From Primulina eburnea (Eukaryota; Streptophyta; Magnoliopsida; Lamiales; Gesneriaceae), in the NCBI RefSeq assembly GCF_022965805.1, contig NW_027331402.1:1-64000 (forward strand): DNA of 64,000 nt. The letters run 5' to 3'. The notes beneath the pieces are model-generated. The model saw only the letters and a program-made list of their open reading frames with translations. It was not told where the DNA came from and did not search any database. Positions within the stretch are counted from its first letter, which is position 1. Each line of letters starts with the position of its first letter. Made by a program: the position numbers and the translations under genes. Of the stretch, positions 23,201 through 35,465 are shown one piece after another.

Positions 23201-26200
23201 TAGATTCTCTAAGATGGCACATTTTATAGCTTGTCATAAAACCGATGATGCTTCAAACATTGCGGATTTGTTCTTTAGAGAAGTCGTTAGGTTGCATGGC
23301 ATGCCTAGGACTATTGTTTCTGGTCGCGATGTTAAATTCTTGAGTTACTTTTGGAAGACTTTATGGGCTAAACTTGGCACAAAATTGTTGTTTTCTACTA
23401 CTTGTCATCCTCAAACGGATGGACAAACTGAAGTTGTCAATAGAACTTTGGGAACACTTTTGCGTGCTATTCTTAAAAAGAACTTGGATTGACATTTCTA
23501 TGGACTTTATTTTGGGGTTGCCTAGGACTAAGAAGGGGAGGGATTCTATTTTTGTTGTTGTGGATAGATTCTCTAAGATGGCACATTTTATAGCTTGTCA
23601 TAAAACCGATGATGCTTCAAACATTGCGGATTTGTTCTTTAGAGAAGTCGTTAGGTTGCATGGCATGCCTAGGACTATTGTTTCTGGTCGCGATGTTAAA
23701 TTCTTGAGTTACTTTTGGAAGACTTTATGGGCTAAACTTGGCACAAAATTGTTGTTTTCTACTACTTGTCATCCTCAAACGGATGGACAAACTGAAGTTG
23801 TCAATAGAACTTTGGGAACACTTTTGCGTGCTATTCTTAAAAAGAACTTGGATTGACATTTCTATGGACTTTATTTTGGGGTTGCCTAGGACTAAGAAGG
23901 GGAGGGATTCTATTTTTGTTGTTGTGGATAGATTCTCTAAGATGGCACATTTTATAGCTTGTCATAAAACCGATGATGCTTCAAACATTGCGGATTTGTT
24001 CTTTAGAGAAGTCGTTAGGTTGCATGGCATGCCTAGGACTATTGTTTCTGGTCGCGATGTTAAATTCTTGAGTTACTTTTGGAAGACTTTATGGGCTAAA
24101 CTTGGCACAAAATTGTTGTTTTCTACTACTTGTCATCCTCAAACGGATGGACAAACTGAAGTTGTCAATAGAACTTTGGGAACACTTTTGCGTGCTATTC
24201 TTAAAAAGAACTTGGATTGACATTTCTATGGACTTTATTTTGGGGTTGCCTAGGACTAAGAAGGGGAGGGATTCTATTTTTGTTGTTGTGGATAGATTCT
24301 CTAAGATGGCACATTTTATAGCTTGTCATAAAACCGATGATGCTTCAAACATTGCGGATTTGTTCTTTAGAGAAGTCGTTAGGTTGCATGGCATGCCTAG
24401 GACTATTGTTTCTGGTCGCGATGTTAAATTCTTGAGTTACTTTTGGAAGACTTTATGGGCTAAACTTGGCACAAAATTGTTGTTTTCTACTACTTGTCAT
24501 CCTCAAACGGATGGACAAACTGAAGTTGTCAATAGAACTTTGGGAACACTTTTGCGTGCTATTCTTAAAAAGAACTTGGATTGACATTTCTATGGACTTT
24601 ATTTTGGGGTTGCCTAGGACTAAGAAGGGGAGGGATTCTATTTTTGTTGTTGTGGATAGATTCTCTAAGATGGCACATTTTATAGCTTGTCATAAAACCG
24701 ATGATGCTTCAAACATTGCGGATTTGTTCTTTAGAGAAGTCGTTAGGTTGCATGGCATGCCTAGGACTATTGTTTCTGGTCGCGATGTTAAATTCTTGAG
24801 TTACTTTTGGAAGACTTTATGGGCTAAACTTGGCACAAAATTGTTGTTTTCTACTACTTGTCATCCTCAAACGGATGGACAAACTGAAGTTGTCAATAGA
24901 ACTTTGGGAACACTTTTGCGTGCTATTCTTAAAAAGAACTTGGATTGACATTTCTATGGACTTTATTTTGGGGTTGCCTAGGACTAAGAAGGGGAGGGAT
25001 TCTATTTTTGTTGTTGTGGATAGATTCTCTAAGATGGCACATTTTATAGCTTGTCATAAAACCGATGATGCTTCAAACATTGCGGATTTGTTCTTTAGAG
25101 AAGTCGTTAGGTTGCATGGCATGCCTAGGACTATTGTTTCTGGTCGCGATGTTAAATTCTTGAGTTACTTTTGGAAGACTTTATGGGCTAAACTTGGCAC
25201 AAAATTGTTGTTTTCTACTACTTGTCATCCTCAAACGGATGGACAAACTGAAGTTGTCAATAGAACTTTGGGAACACTTTTGCGTGCTATTCTTAAAAAG
25301 AACTTGGATTGACATTTCTATGGACTTTATTTTGGGGTTGCCTAGGACTAAGAAGGGGAGGGATTCTATTTTTGTTGTTGTGGATAGATTCTCTAAGATG
25401 GCACATTTTATAGCTTGTCATAAAACCGATGATGCTTCAAACATTGCGGATTTGTTCTTTAGAGAAGTCGTTAGGTTGCATGGCATGCCTAGGACTATTG
25501 TTTCTGGTCGCGATGTTAAATTCTTGAGTTACTTTTGGAAGACTTTATGGGCTAAACTTGGCACAAAATTGTTGTTTTCTACTACTTGTCATCCTCAAAC
25601 GGATGGACAAACTGAAGTTGTCAATAGAACTTTGGGAACACTTTTGCGTGCTATTCTTAAAAAGAACTTGGATTGACATTTCTATGGACTTTATTTTGGG
25701 GTTGCCTAGGACTAAGAAGGGGAGGGATTCTATTTTTGTTGTTGTGGATAGATTCTCTAAGATGGCACATTTTATAGCTTGTCATAAAACCGATGATGCT
25801 TCAAACATTGCGGATTTGTTCTTTAGAGAAGTCGTTAGGTTGCATGGCATGCCTAGGACTATTGTTTCTGGTCGCGATGTTAAATTCTTGAGTTACTTTT
25901 GGAAGACTTTATGGGCTAAACTTGGCACAAAATTGTTGTTTTCTACTACTTGTCATCCTCAAACGGATGGACAAACTGAAGTTGTCAATAGAACTTTGGG
26001 AACACTTTTGCGTGCTATTCTTAAAAAGAACTTGGATTGACATTTCTATGGACTTTATTTTGGGGTTGCCTAGGACTAAGAAGGGGAGGGATTCTATTTT
26101 TGTTGTTGTGGATAGATTCTCTAAGATGGCACATTTTATAGCTTGTCATAAAACCGATGATGCTTCAAACATTGCGGATTTGTTCTTTAGAGAAGTCGTT

Positions 26201-27496
26201 AGGTTGCATGGCATGCCTAGGACTATTGTTTCTGGTCGCGATGTTAAATTCTTGAGTTACTTTTGGAAGACTTTATGGGCTAAACTTGGCACAAAATTGT
26301 TGTTTTCTACTACTTGTCATCCTCAAACGGATGGACAAACTGAAGTTGTCAATAGAACTTTGGGAACACTTTTGCGTGCTATTCTTAAAAAGAACTTGGA
26401 TTGACATTTCTATGGACTTTATTTTGGGGTTGCCTAGGACTAAGAAGGGGAGGGATTCTATTTTTGTTGTTGTGGATAGATTCTCTAAGATGGCACATTT
26501 TATAGCTTGTCATAAAACCGATGATGCTTCAAACATTGCGGATTTGTTCTTTAGAGAAGTCGTTAGGTTGCATGGCATGCCTAGGACTATTGTTTCTGGT
26601 CGCGATGTTAAATTCTTGAGTTACTTTTGGAAGACTTTATGGGCTAAACTTGGCACAAAATTGTTGTTTTCTACTACTTGTCATCCTCAAACGGATGGAC
26701 AAACTGAAGTTGTCAATAGAACTTTGGGAACACTTTTGCGTGCTATTCTTAAAAAGAACTTGGATTGACATTTCTATGGACTTTATTTTGGGGTTGCCTA
26801 GGACTAAGAAGGGGAGGGATTCTATTTTTGTTGTTGTGGATAGATTCTCTAAGATGGCACATTTTATAGCTTGTCATAAAACCGATGATGCTTCAAACAT
26901 TGCGGATTTGTTCTTTAGAGAAGTCGTTAGGTTGCATGGCATGCCTAGGACTATTGTTTCTGGTCGCGATGTTAAATTCTTGAGTTACTTTTGGAAGACT
27001 TTATGGGCTAAACTTGGCACAAAATTGTTGTTTTCTACTACTTGTCATCCTCAAACGGATGGACAAACTGAAGTTGTCAATAGAACTTTGGGAACACTTT
27101 TGCGTGCTATTCTTAAAAAGAACTTGGATTGACATTTCTATGGACTTTATTTTGGGGTTGCCTAGGACTAAGAAGGGGAGGGATTCTATTTTTGTTGTTG
27201 TGGATAGATTCTCTAAGATGGCACATTTTATAGCTTGTCATAAAACCGATGATGCTTCAAACATTGCGGATTTGTTCTTTAGAGAAGTCGTTAGGTTGCA
27301 TGGCATGCCTAGGACTATTGTTTCTGGTCGCGATGTTAAATTCTTGAGTTACTTTTGGAAGACTTTATGGGCTAAACTTGGCACAAAATTGTTGTTTTCT
27401 ACTACTTGTCATCCTCAAACGGATGGACAAACTGAAGTTGTCAATAGAACTTTGGGAACACTTTTGCGTGCTATTCTTAAAAAGAACTTGGATTGA
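20217..27496 (+). repeat. Homogenized core: 20 successive units of exactly 364 bp
   Basis: Unit ends (the TGA after AACTTGGAT) fall at 20216, 20580, 20944 and so on in exact 364-bp steps up to 27496. Every translated unit is identical, and I saw no nucleotide difference while reading. Units before 20216 (363 and 362 bp) and after 27496 (363 bp, or frame-changing) carry indels. Confidence 0.85.
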
Positions 27497-27740
27497 CATT
27501 TCTATGGACTTTATTTTGGGTTGCCTAGGACTAAGAAGGGGAGGGATTCTATTTTTGTTGTTGTGGATAGATTCTCTAAGATGGCACATTTTATAGCTTG
27601 TCATAAAACCGATGATGCTTCAAACATTGCGGATTTGTTCTTTAGAGAAGTCGTTAGGTTGCATGGCATGCCTAGGACTATTGTTTCTGGTCGCGATGTT
27701 AAATTCTTGAGTTACTTTTGGAAGACTTTATGGGCTAAAC

Positions 27741-28586
27741 TTGGCACAAAATTGTTGTTTTCTACTACTTGTCATCCTCAAACGGATGGACAAACTGAAG
27801 TTGTCAATAGAACTTTGGGAACACTTTTGCGTGCTATTCTTAAAAAGAACTTGGATTGACATTTCTATGGACTTTATTTTGGGGTTGCCTAGGACTAAGA
27901 AGGGGAGGGATTCTATTTTTGTTGTTGTGGATAGATTCTCTAAGATGGCACATTTTATAGCTTGTCATAAAACCGATGATGCTTCAAACATTGCGGATTT
28001 GTTCTTTAGAGAAGTCGTTAGGTTGCATGGCATGCCTAGGACTATTGTTTCTGGTCGCGATGTTAAATTCTTGAGTTACTTTTGGAAGACTTTATGGGCT
28101 AAACTTGGCACAAAATTGTTGTTTTCTACTACTTGTCATCCTCAAACGGATGGACAAACTGAAGTTGTCAATAGAACTTTGGGAACACTTTTGCGTGCTA
28201 TTCTTAAAAGAACTTGGATTGACATTTCTATGGACTTTATTTTGGGGTTGCCTAGGACTAAGAAGGGGAGGGATTCTATTTTTGTTGTTGTGGATAGATT
28301 CTCTAAGATGGCACATTTTATAGCTTGTCATAAAACCGATGATGCTTCAAACATTGCGGATTTGTTCTTTAGAGAAGTCGTTAGGTTGCATGGCATGCCT
28401 AGGACTATTGTTTCTGGTCGCGATGTTAAATTCTTGAGTTACTTTTGGAAGACTTTATGGGCTAAACTTGGCACAAAATTGTTGTTTTCTACTACTTGTC
28501 ATCCTCAAACGGATGGACAAACTGAAGTTGTCAATAGAACTTTGGGAACACTTTTGCGTGCTATTCTTAAAAAGAACTTGGATTGA
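27741..28586 (+). other. In-frame fusion of two satellite units (281-codon open frame)
   Basis: One A is missing from the A-run at the unit junction near 28206, so that unit is 363 bp (121 codons) and two integrase cores read through in one frame ([14 protein letters not shown]). A similar junction lies near 29298. Both lack the middle catalytic Asp. This is a length-variant by-product rather than a gene. Confidence 0.7.
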
Positions 28587-29460
28587 CATTTCTATGGACT
28601 TTATTTTGGGGTTGCCTAGGACTAAGAAGGGGAGGGATTCTATTTTGTTGTTGTGGATAGATTCTCTAAGATGGCACATTTTATAGCTTGTCATAAAACC
28701 GATGATGCTTCAAACATTGCGGATTTGTTCTTTAGAGAAGTCGTTAGGTTGCATGGCATGCCTAGGACTATTGTTTCTGGTCGCGATGTTAAATTCTTGA
28801 GTTACTTTTGGAAGACTTTATGGGCTAAACTTGGCACAAAATTGTTGTTTTCTACTACTTGTCATCCTCAAACGGATGGACAAACTGAAGTTGTCAATAG
28901 AACTTTGGGAACACTTTTGCGTGCTATTCTTAAAAAGAACTTGGATTGACATTTCTATGGACTTTATTTTGGGGTTGCCTAGGACTAAGAAGGGGAGGGA
29001 TTCTATTTTTGTTGTTGTGGATAGATTCTCTAAGATGGCACATTTTATAGCTTGTCATAAAACCGATGATGCTTCAAACATTGCGGATTTGTTCTTTAGA
29101 GAAGTCGTTAGGTTGCATGGCATGCCTAGGACTATTGTTTCTGGTCGCGATGTTAAATTCTTGAGTTACTTTTGGAAGACTTTATGGGCTAAACTTGGCA
29201 CAAAATTGTTGTTTTCTACTACTTGTCATCCTCAAACGGATGGACAAACTGAAGTTGTCAATAGAACTTTGGGAACACTTTTGCGTGCTATTCTTAAAAG
29301 AACTTGGATTGACATTTCTATGGACTTTATTTTGGGGTTTGCCTAGGACTAAGAAGGGGAGGGATTCTATTTTCGTTGTTGTGAATAGATTCTCTAAAAG
29401 AGGGCACATTTTATAAATAGCTTTGTCATAAAACCGATGATGCGTCAAACATTGCGGATT

Positions 29461-30463
29461 GAACCTTCGAAGCACTTGCCTACGACATCCGCACAAGCAA
29501 CGATCGACAAACGCCACAAAGTTAAAAACTTTGATAAGTTTGATTTGATTTGACAAAGCTTGGCTTTGAAAAAGTTAAGAGAAAATTCTCAAAGTTTGAT
29601 AACTCAAAATATTATGTGTATTGCGTTGTAATTTTTTCGTCCAACATAGTCAATATATCAAAAGATATCAAAAATCTAGTCTCCCAAAATAATAAAACTC
29701 TAGAAAAGGAAACAAATCCGCGCAAGAAAAACAAGACACGGATCCCGTGCAGACGTCCGTAGACGGGTCCGTGTACATACTGTAAAACTCTTCAATCGGG
29801 ATCAAGCGACCACGACCCCGTGCTCACCTCCGTGTACGGGTCCGTGTAGGCACTGTATTCGCCAACTTCAAAGGGCACGGACCCTGCCTGGGTCCGTCTC
29901 CGTCCGTGGGAGCCACTGTAAAAACCCTCCCCAGCTTGTCCAGGACACGGACCCGTGTGCAGGTCCGTGTACTGGTCCGTCCAGACTCGGTAAGCAACAC
30001 CAATGTTTGAACGACTTTCCGTTGGCCTCCAAAACGTACTCCCATGCATCGCGACCTCTTCAGCTTACTCATGACTCCTTGTAGCGCCTCCTTGAATCTC
30101 TTTAGTCGGACCCCTCGTGATTGGTCCCTCCGGCAACTGCAAAGGTCCCATGCTTTCCTTGGGACGTCCACGTTCGCATTCATCCTCCCCTTCTTGGAAA
30201 GGATTTGTCCTCAAATCTTGCTCATCACCTACATCAAACAACGACAATCACTAACATTAACTATAGAACTTACGTTGTACTCCCCTGGCAAGTCGAGTTT
30301 GTAGGCGTTGTCATTGATTCCTCTCAAGTACTTGAAATGGTCCATCGCCCTAGGTAATAGCTTTGAGCGTCGCTTCTCCGGAAACCTCTCCTTCCTCAAG
30401 TGTACGCCACACCCAATCGCCCTTCTCGAATACCACCTTCTTTTTCCCCTTGTTAGCTTGGAT
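29461..30463 (-). mobile_element. Truncated gypsy family C end: partial 3' LTR plus pol tail
   Basis: 29461-30182 matches the family C LTR (compare 53748-54465) but lacks roughly its first 200 bp on this side, where it joins the satellite directly. A CACGGACC-type motif cluster lies at about 29737-29985. From 30183 the purine tract and pol tail follow in minus sense ([43 protein letters not shown]), with several small indels. Homology ends near 30463 around KKVVFEKGD. It is a non-functional remnant. Confidence 0.85.
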
Positions 30464-30619
30464 ATCTTCGAAACATGTCCTAGAAAAAAATCTGTAGTTT
30501 CAACTTGGAAAAATCTTGATGATAGCAATTTTTTGAAATTGGATTTAAGATAGATAGTTTGAATATTATTATGGTCATTCATGGCAAGTGCCCTGGCATT
30601 GTTAGAGTTGCCACGTCAT
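30464..30619. other. Unassigned spacer between family C remnant and copia D1
   Basis: About 156 AT-rich bases with no match to other parts of the window that I can see and no convincing frame. The word CATTGTTAGAG near 30597 repeats the junction at 30617-30627, where the D1 LTR begins. Confidence 0.5.
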
Positions 30620-32761
30620 TGTTAGAGTAGGTGCCCGTCGAGCCAAGTGTTGGCCGAGTGTTCACAATGAAACTCTATGAATAATGCAGTCTTTATTTAA
30701 TAATATTTGAAATTATTACTTTGGCAAATCTTTATCTGTATACCCATGCTAGCTGCATAGATAAAGCCCTTGAATATACAAATAGTAGAAAGAATATGAG
30801 ATGCTCATATGATGAGTATCATGAAACTCATATTTGTAATACTGTATATTCTAAACGGTTCCTAGTCGATTCAGCCGCCACTAAGAAGGATATAGGCCGC
30901 TCGAGTTAGAGACTAGTATCTGCGATGTGAGTACCATGTTTCATTGGTAGGGGACATTGTGATGTCCGAACATGCAGATAGGTGCTCCTTGTAGAGTGCA
31001 CTGAACAACCCTCCATAAAAGGACTTTCCAAGTGGTTCTCACTTATCGAGTGGAAAAGTCCTGGTTTATGGTTGTACAGAATTAGTCCTTATGACCCGGG
31101 ACAACATTGAGACTCTATGTGCTAGAATTACACTTTGACTTGTTTACCGACTCTCATGGGGTCATCAGGTGGCAAGGTTGGGTGTTCTGTCGAAACACAT
31201 AGGAGTCGATGCATTGTAGTCGGGGATTCACCGCTTACCTTCGGGTATGGATATCCTATGTGTTATCATGTGTATGTAGATCGAAATCTCTGGCCAGAGT
31301 ATGGTTGTAATTATGAAAGGTGTTTCATAGATTACACCATCGATGCAACTACGACATGACACATAGTATCGATTCATTGACAACTCTCGATAAACCAATG
31401 GTTGTCGAATCGATCGGGATATATGAGTTGAAGGGACCGTACTGTACGCTAACCATAATTGAATGGTTCTTGCAGGCACTATCATGTGATACCTAGGGAA
31501 TCACGTAAGCGATGCTGCTAGGCGTTTAACGTGATTGGTTGGGTACTATCAGACTTGAGTTCTGACGTTCTTACTATCAAGGAGTTGATAAGTAAGAATG
31601 GAGCAATTGGGGTATGCTCGAATAAGGACATGTTTAGTCCGAATCACATGGAGATGTGAACCCACGGCTAGTTGTATCAATGAACCATTGAGGGCCACAC
31701 AAGTACTAGCTTTGTAAATCCCGATGAGAAGTAAAAATAGTTCAATGTGTTGAACGGCTTATAAAGGAGTTTATAAGCGTAAGGAAAATTAGAAGTATGA
31801 CTTCTATAAAGGAGAAAATAGTTCAATGTGTTGAACGACTTATAAATGAGTTTATAAGTGTAAAGAAAAATAGAAGTATGACTTCTATGAGAGAAATGTA
31901 AATTTTAATTTATGGAAGTGTTCCTAAATTAAAATTTGGCCAAGTGAATAATGTAATTGAAAATTGTGATTTTCATAAACATTATTATGGACTAAATAAA
32001 TTAATTCAAGTGTTGAATTAATTAAACACTAGTGGACCTAGTAGAGTCCAAATAATTAAATTAATTCAAGTGTTGAATTAATTAAATTATATTGAGTCTT
32101 GTAGAGCTCAATTAAAATAATTATTTAACTAGTGGGACTTGGGTAAATTCAAGTAATGTTTAATTAGTCTCAAATAGTGTTTGAGATAATTAAATTTAGT
32201 CCAAAGTTTTTAATTTGATTAAAAACTATATTATATGCATGCATGGGAGGTGAAGAGTTGGGGAATACTTTTGATTAAAATAATGGTTGGAATGCAACTT
32301 TTTGTATCAACTTTTTGCAACCCCAAGACTAGATTCTCCTCCCTCATTCTACAACAATATTGGCCGAAACTTTGAACCCTTTCTCTCCCAATTTTTCTCT
32401 CATTCTTGTTCTTCAATTTGTTGAGGAAATCTTACACTTCTCTTTGAAAAATCCTCATATTTTTCTAGTGCAAAATATGAGGGGATCTACCTATTGGTGG
32501 TGGGCCTAATTTGAAGGAATTTTTCAAGGATTTGGAGGAGGGCTTGTAGTCTTCATGCCTTGAAGAGCTTTGTTGTTTGACAACAAATTGGAGCCACAAT
32601 CAACTTTTAAAGTTGATAGGTCACTTCTAAACATCCTATGTATGTTTATGATTTTGTAAATATTACACAAGATTTAACTTGGGGGTGGCCGAAATTTGTG
32701 GCTCAAAATTCGAATTTTTGCTTCCGTTGCGTTTCCGGCCACCGTAACCGGTCCGCTTTCA
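30620..32761 (+). repeat. 5' LTR of copia D1 (2142 bp)
   Basis: Long for a copia LTR. It starts TGTTAGAGTAGG and ends GGTCCGCTTTCA, and matches 37830-39981 and (inverted) 45267-47413. It contains tandemly repeated segments around 31735-31900 (GTTCAATGTGTTGAACG twice) and 31990-32090 (ATTAATTCAAGTGTTGAATT twice). It has no real gene. Confidence 0.93.
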
Positions 32762-32764
32762 AAG

Positions 32765-32777
32765 TGGGTATCAGAGC
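32765..32777 (+). other. Primer-binding site of D1 (initiator-Met tRNA), with one extra G
   Basis: It reads TGGGTATCAGAGC instead of TGGTATCAGAGC. D2 has the normal form. The extra base is either a mutation or a sequencing indel. Confidence 0.8.
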
Positions 32778-32910
32778 TAAGGTTACGGTTTTGTGTAATA
32801 TTTACGTATATATGTTGAGATCGATTTCTAACCGCTTGAGAAATTTTTTTGGTGCATGTATGGTGAAGGCCGAATTTTTTGAAGAAAAAACAAAAAAAAA
32901 AAATGTTTTT

Positions 32911-32976
32911 CGGGCAGCCCGAGGGGCTGCCCGAAAATTTCGGGCAGCATAGGGCAGCCCGAGGGGCTGCCCGAAA
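32911..32976 (+). repeat. Tandem GC hairpins in the copia leader
   Basis: CGGGCAGCCC (32911-32920) pairs with GGGCTGCCCG (32924-32933) around a 3-nt GAG loop. A second, almost identical hairpin follows at 32953-32976. The run is flanked by A/T tracts. Conserved in D2 at 45054-45117. Confidence 0.8.
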
Positions 32977-34570
32977 TGTTCAGTTTATAAAATAAAAAAA
33001 AAAAAACTTTTTTTGTTGTTGCCGGAATCCGGCGACGGAGCTCCGGCGACGGCGATGACGGCTAGGGTTTCCAAAAGTGTTTTGGACAATCTTAGTTCAT
33101 GGGCCTTGAGATGTTGGGCCATTGGATGGACAACATTATTTGTGAAATTAAATGGGCTAAGTATTTTTGGTGAAAAATGGGTTTGGGCCCTTAGTTTAAA
33201 TTTACAATTGTTGCACATATTTTCTCATAAAATAAATAATTGAAGTAGGACTTCAATTATTTATAGTAAATGGTGATTTACAAGAAATTCGATTATAAAT
33301 AAATTAATTTGAAAGTAGACAAAGGTGTTTGTATACTTTGTTAATTTAATTTATAATTGTGGCGGTTAGTGATTGGATCAAGATATATAATATTGGATCA
33401 ATTAATTATAGTGATAATTAATTGATGGTGTATGATATGTGATATTATGCATGAAGGATGATCAAAAGCCCAAGCCCAATTTGCTAGGTGTATGCTAGGA
33501 TATTTGTGTTGTAATGATTGTAATAATTATCAATTTATCAAGTGGGCTTGGTTTATGGCCCGTTCCCACCCCATGAGATGTATCCCTATGTGCCATGGAT
33601 ATTTATTTGTAAATATTAGAATAGGGGAAGATCAAGATTGGAAGATGGTGGCCTTGGTGATTATGAAGATCGAAGACATGTATATTGGATGCTAATGTAA
33701 TAATTTAGTTGCATTGCATCCCGTGCATTTACCCTAGGATTGGACCTAGGCCCGTGTTTGGCTCACACGGGCCATTAGTTTTGGGGCGATTGATCATCCT
33801 TGTATTGTTTTCTATTTATGATATATGCATGATATGTTATAAATAATGAGTATGTGCGTTATTATTATTATAATAACAAAGTTGCATGAATCCGGCAAAC
33901 ATACGATCAAACATGGCGAGCTTTTAAAATAAAATTAATGATGAGACCTTTCAAAATTAAAAACCCTCATTTTGAATAAGATTCAAAATAATATCAAGCC
34001 CGAAAAGGGGAATTATAAATTTGTTTATAATTTCCTTGTCTTCCATCGACAATGGGTGCATGATGAACGCTACCCGTACTCGGGGCTCGGCTCATATTAT
34101 TGGGGGAGCCCTGGGTGCCGGAAAGCTGTGACATCCATTGACATGGTGATGTGAACTACGTGGAACTCCCATGATTTCGGCTCATATTATTGAGGGAACT
34201 CATGGCGACCGTCCATTAAGGTTCAACATCGATGGGTAAGGCTTGACACGTGAAGATGAACGACGTCATATTATTGGGTCCTAATCAAACGTGAGACAAA
34301 AGTTTACGTTAAGGGTTGCATTGTGATGCAATTGGAAACTACCTTTTAGGATTTGTGATTGGCTGATATTATTCGGGATCATAATTCGCTAATTGGACCT
34401 TACGTACCTACTGAGGAAAGGAGTTTCCCGTTTTCACTAGAGGGTAGTGAAAGATGTCAAAACAGTGGGAGCAAATATTTATGAAGTATAAGTCCAAACT
34501 TCATATCTTACTAAATATTTAAAATAGTCATCAACATTTATCTGTTTTTACTTTTCAGTACAAATCGACA

Positions 34571-35433
34571 ATGTCTTCGATGCGCAATTCGATATCTATA
34601 ATACTCGACAAACACATATTAACTGGACCTAATTACCTCACTTGGCTAAGAAATTTGAAAATAGTCTTAAATTCGGAAAGGGTAACATATACACTAACTC
34701 AGTCGCCCCCTGTTGAGGCTCCGACTGACTGCAATCCTGAGGAATTGCAGGCTTACAAGGAATGGTGTGACCATGACTTGATAGCCAGGTGTTATATGCT
34801 GACTTCTATGAACGATGAGCTACAGAGGCGTTTTGAGGGTGCAAAGAGTGCTGCTGACATTCATTTGCATCTCAAAGAGCTCTTTGGTGAGCAAACACGA
34901 TCCTCTTAGGCATGCTACCGTCAAGGAGCTGATCACTTTGCGCATGCGAGAGGGGACCTCGGTCCATGAGCATGGCCTAAAGGTGATCGGGCTCGTGGAC
35001 AAGCTCGTTGGCATGGATCTGATCTTGCCTTCGGAGTTGACCACCGACGTGTTGCTGTTATCACTGCCTAGCTCATTTGATCCTTTTGTGGTGAACTTCA
35101 ACATGAACAAGATGGAACCGACCCTTGAGGAGTTGGTGAACATGCTTGTTACGTTTGAATCCACCATCAAGAAAGAGAAGTTGGTTCTTTATGTGGGTTC
35201 TTCATCTGGTACGAAGATTGATCCACATGGGAAGGGAAAGAAGAGTTCTTTCCAACGTCCCGAGAAGAACGTGCCCTTGTTGAGGCAATCTCCGAATCCC
35301 TGTTGAGGCAGCCAGACCAGTTAAGGCTGACAAGACTGATGATGTATGTCATCACTGCAAGAAGCCTGGACATTGGAGGCGTAATTGCAAAGAATATCTT
35401 GCCCAGAAGTGTTCTGGAAACGGTATGTTCTAA
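34571..35433 (+). pseudogene. Copia gag of D1, frameshifted
   Basis: It starts MSSMRNSISIILDKH, equivalent to the intact 286-aa gag of D2. Two single-base insertions relative to D2, near 34905 and near 35296, break the frame, so the N-terminal part (to 34909), the middle part (to 35306) and the zinc-knuckle part CHHCKKPGHWRRNC fall in different frames. It ends at the same TAA as D2 (35431-35433). The homopolymer-like indels could be uncorrected long-read errors. Confidence 0.88.
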
Positions 35434-35465
35434 ATTTAAGTAAACATTTTAATTAACTCTACTTC

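Larger units (their letters stand above)
19132..29460 (+). repeat. Main satellite array: about 28 tandem 364-bp units derived from a gypsy integrase core
   Basis: Head-to-tail units recur with period 364 bp (a few are 362-363). Each covers the integrase RNase-H-fold core: WIDISMDF (first catalytic Asp), [20 protein letters not shown], then IVSGRDVKF (catalytic Asp replaced by Gly), then [16 protein letters not shown] (catalytic Glu) and AILKKNL. The unit junction fuses AAGAACTT to GGATTGACA. Because 364 is 3n+1, each integrase frame ends at a TGA just past the junction, giving overlapping 160-codon frames. The array begins exactly at the A2 insertion and ends in a truncated family C LTR at 29461. 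Units in the middle look identical and those at both ends are more variable. I see no promoter or reason to call the frames genes. Confidence 0.96.
32762..34570 (+). other. Leader of copia D1 (PBS to gag)
   Basis: 1.8 kb of apparently non-coding leader, unusually long. It holds a GC-rich hairpin pair at 32911-32976 and, near 34075-34275, several copies of a CTCATATTATTG word. No supported frame is present. The same leader occurs in D2 (43452-45266). Confidence 0.7.

Noticed and set aside
19373..29416. Dozens of 160-codon open frames, which look like a multigene family
   Set aside because: They are the same integrase-core satellite unit read across unit junctions. The N-terminal third is an out-of-frame shadow, the catalytic Asp is missing, and no promoter or start context is conserved for a purpose.
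19132..29460. CRISPR-like or other short direct-repeat system
   Set aside because: Units are 364 bp, contiguous with no spacers, and clearly retrotransposon-derived in a plant genome.
30615..30627. Target-site duplication for copia D1 on the left
   Set aside because: The left 5 bp (GTCAT) do not match the right flank (GAAAA); the right flank matches D2's flank instead.
31135..31485. 74- and 85-codon frames in the copia LTR, repeated at 38345 and 46548
   Set aside because: Conserved only because the LTRs are copies of one another; no domain or codon signal.
32638..33243. Possible small host genes in the copia leader
   Set aside because: The frames are broken in the second copia copy and overlap hairpins and homopolymer runs.
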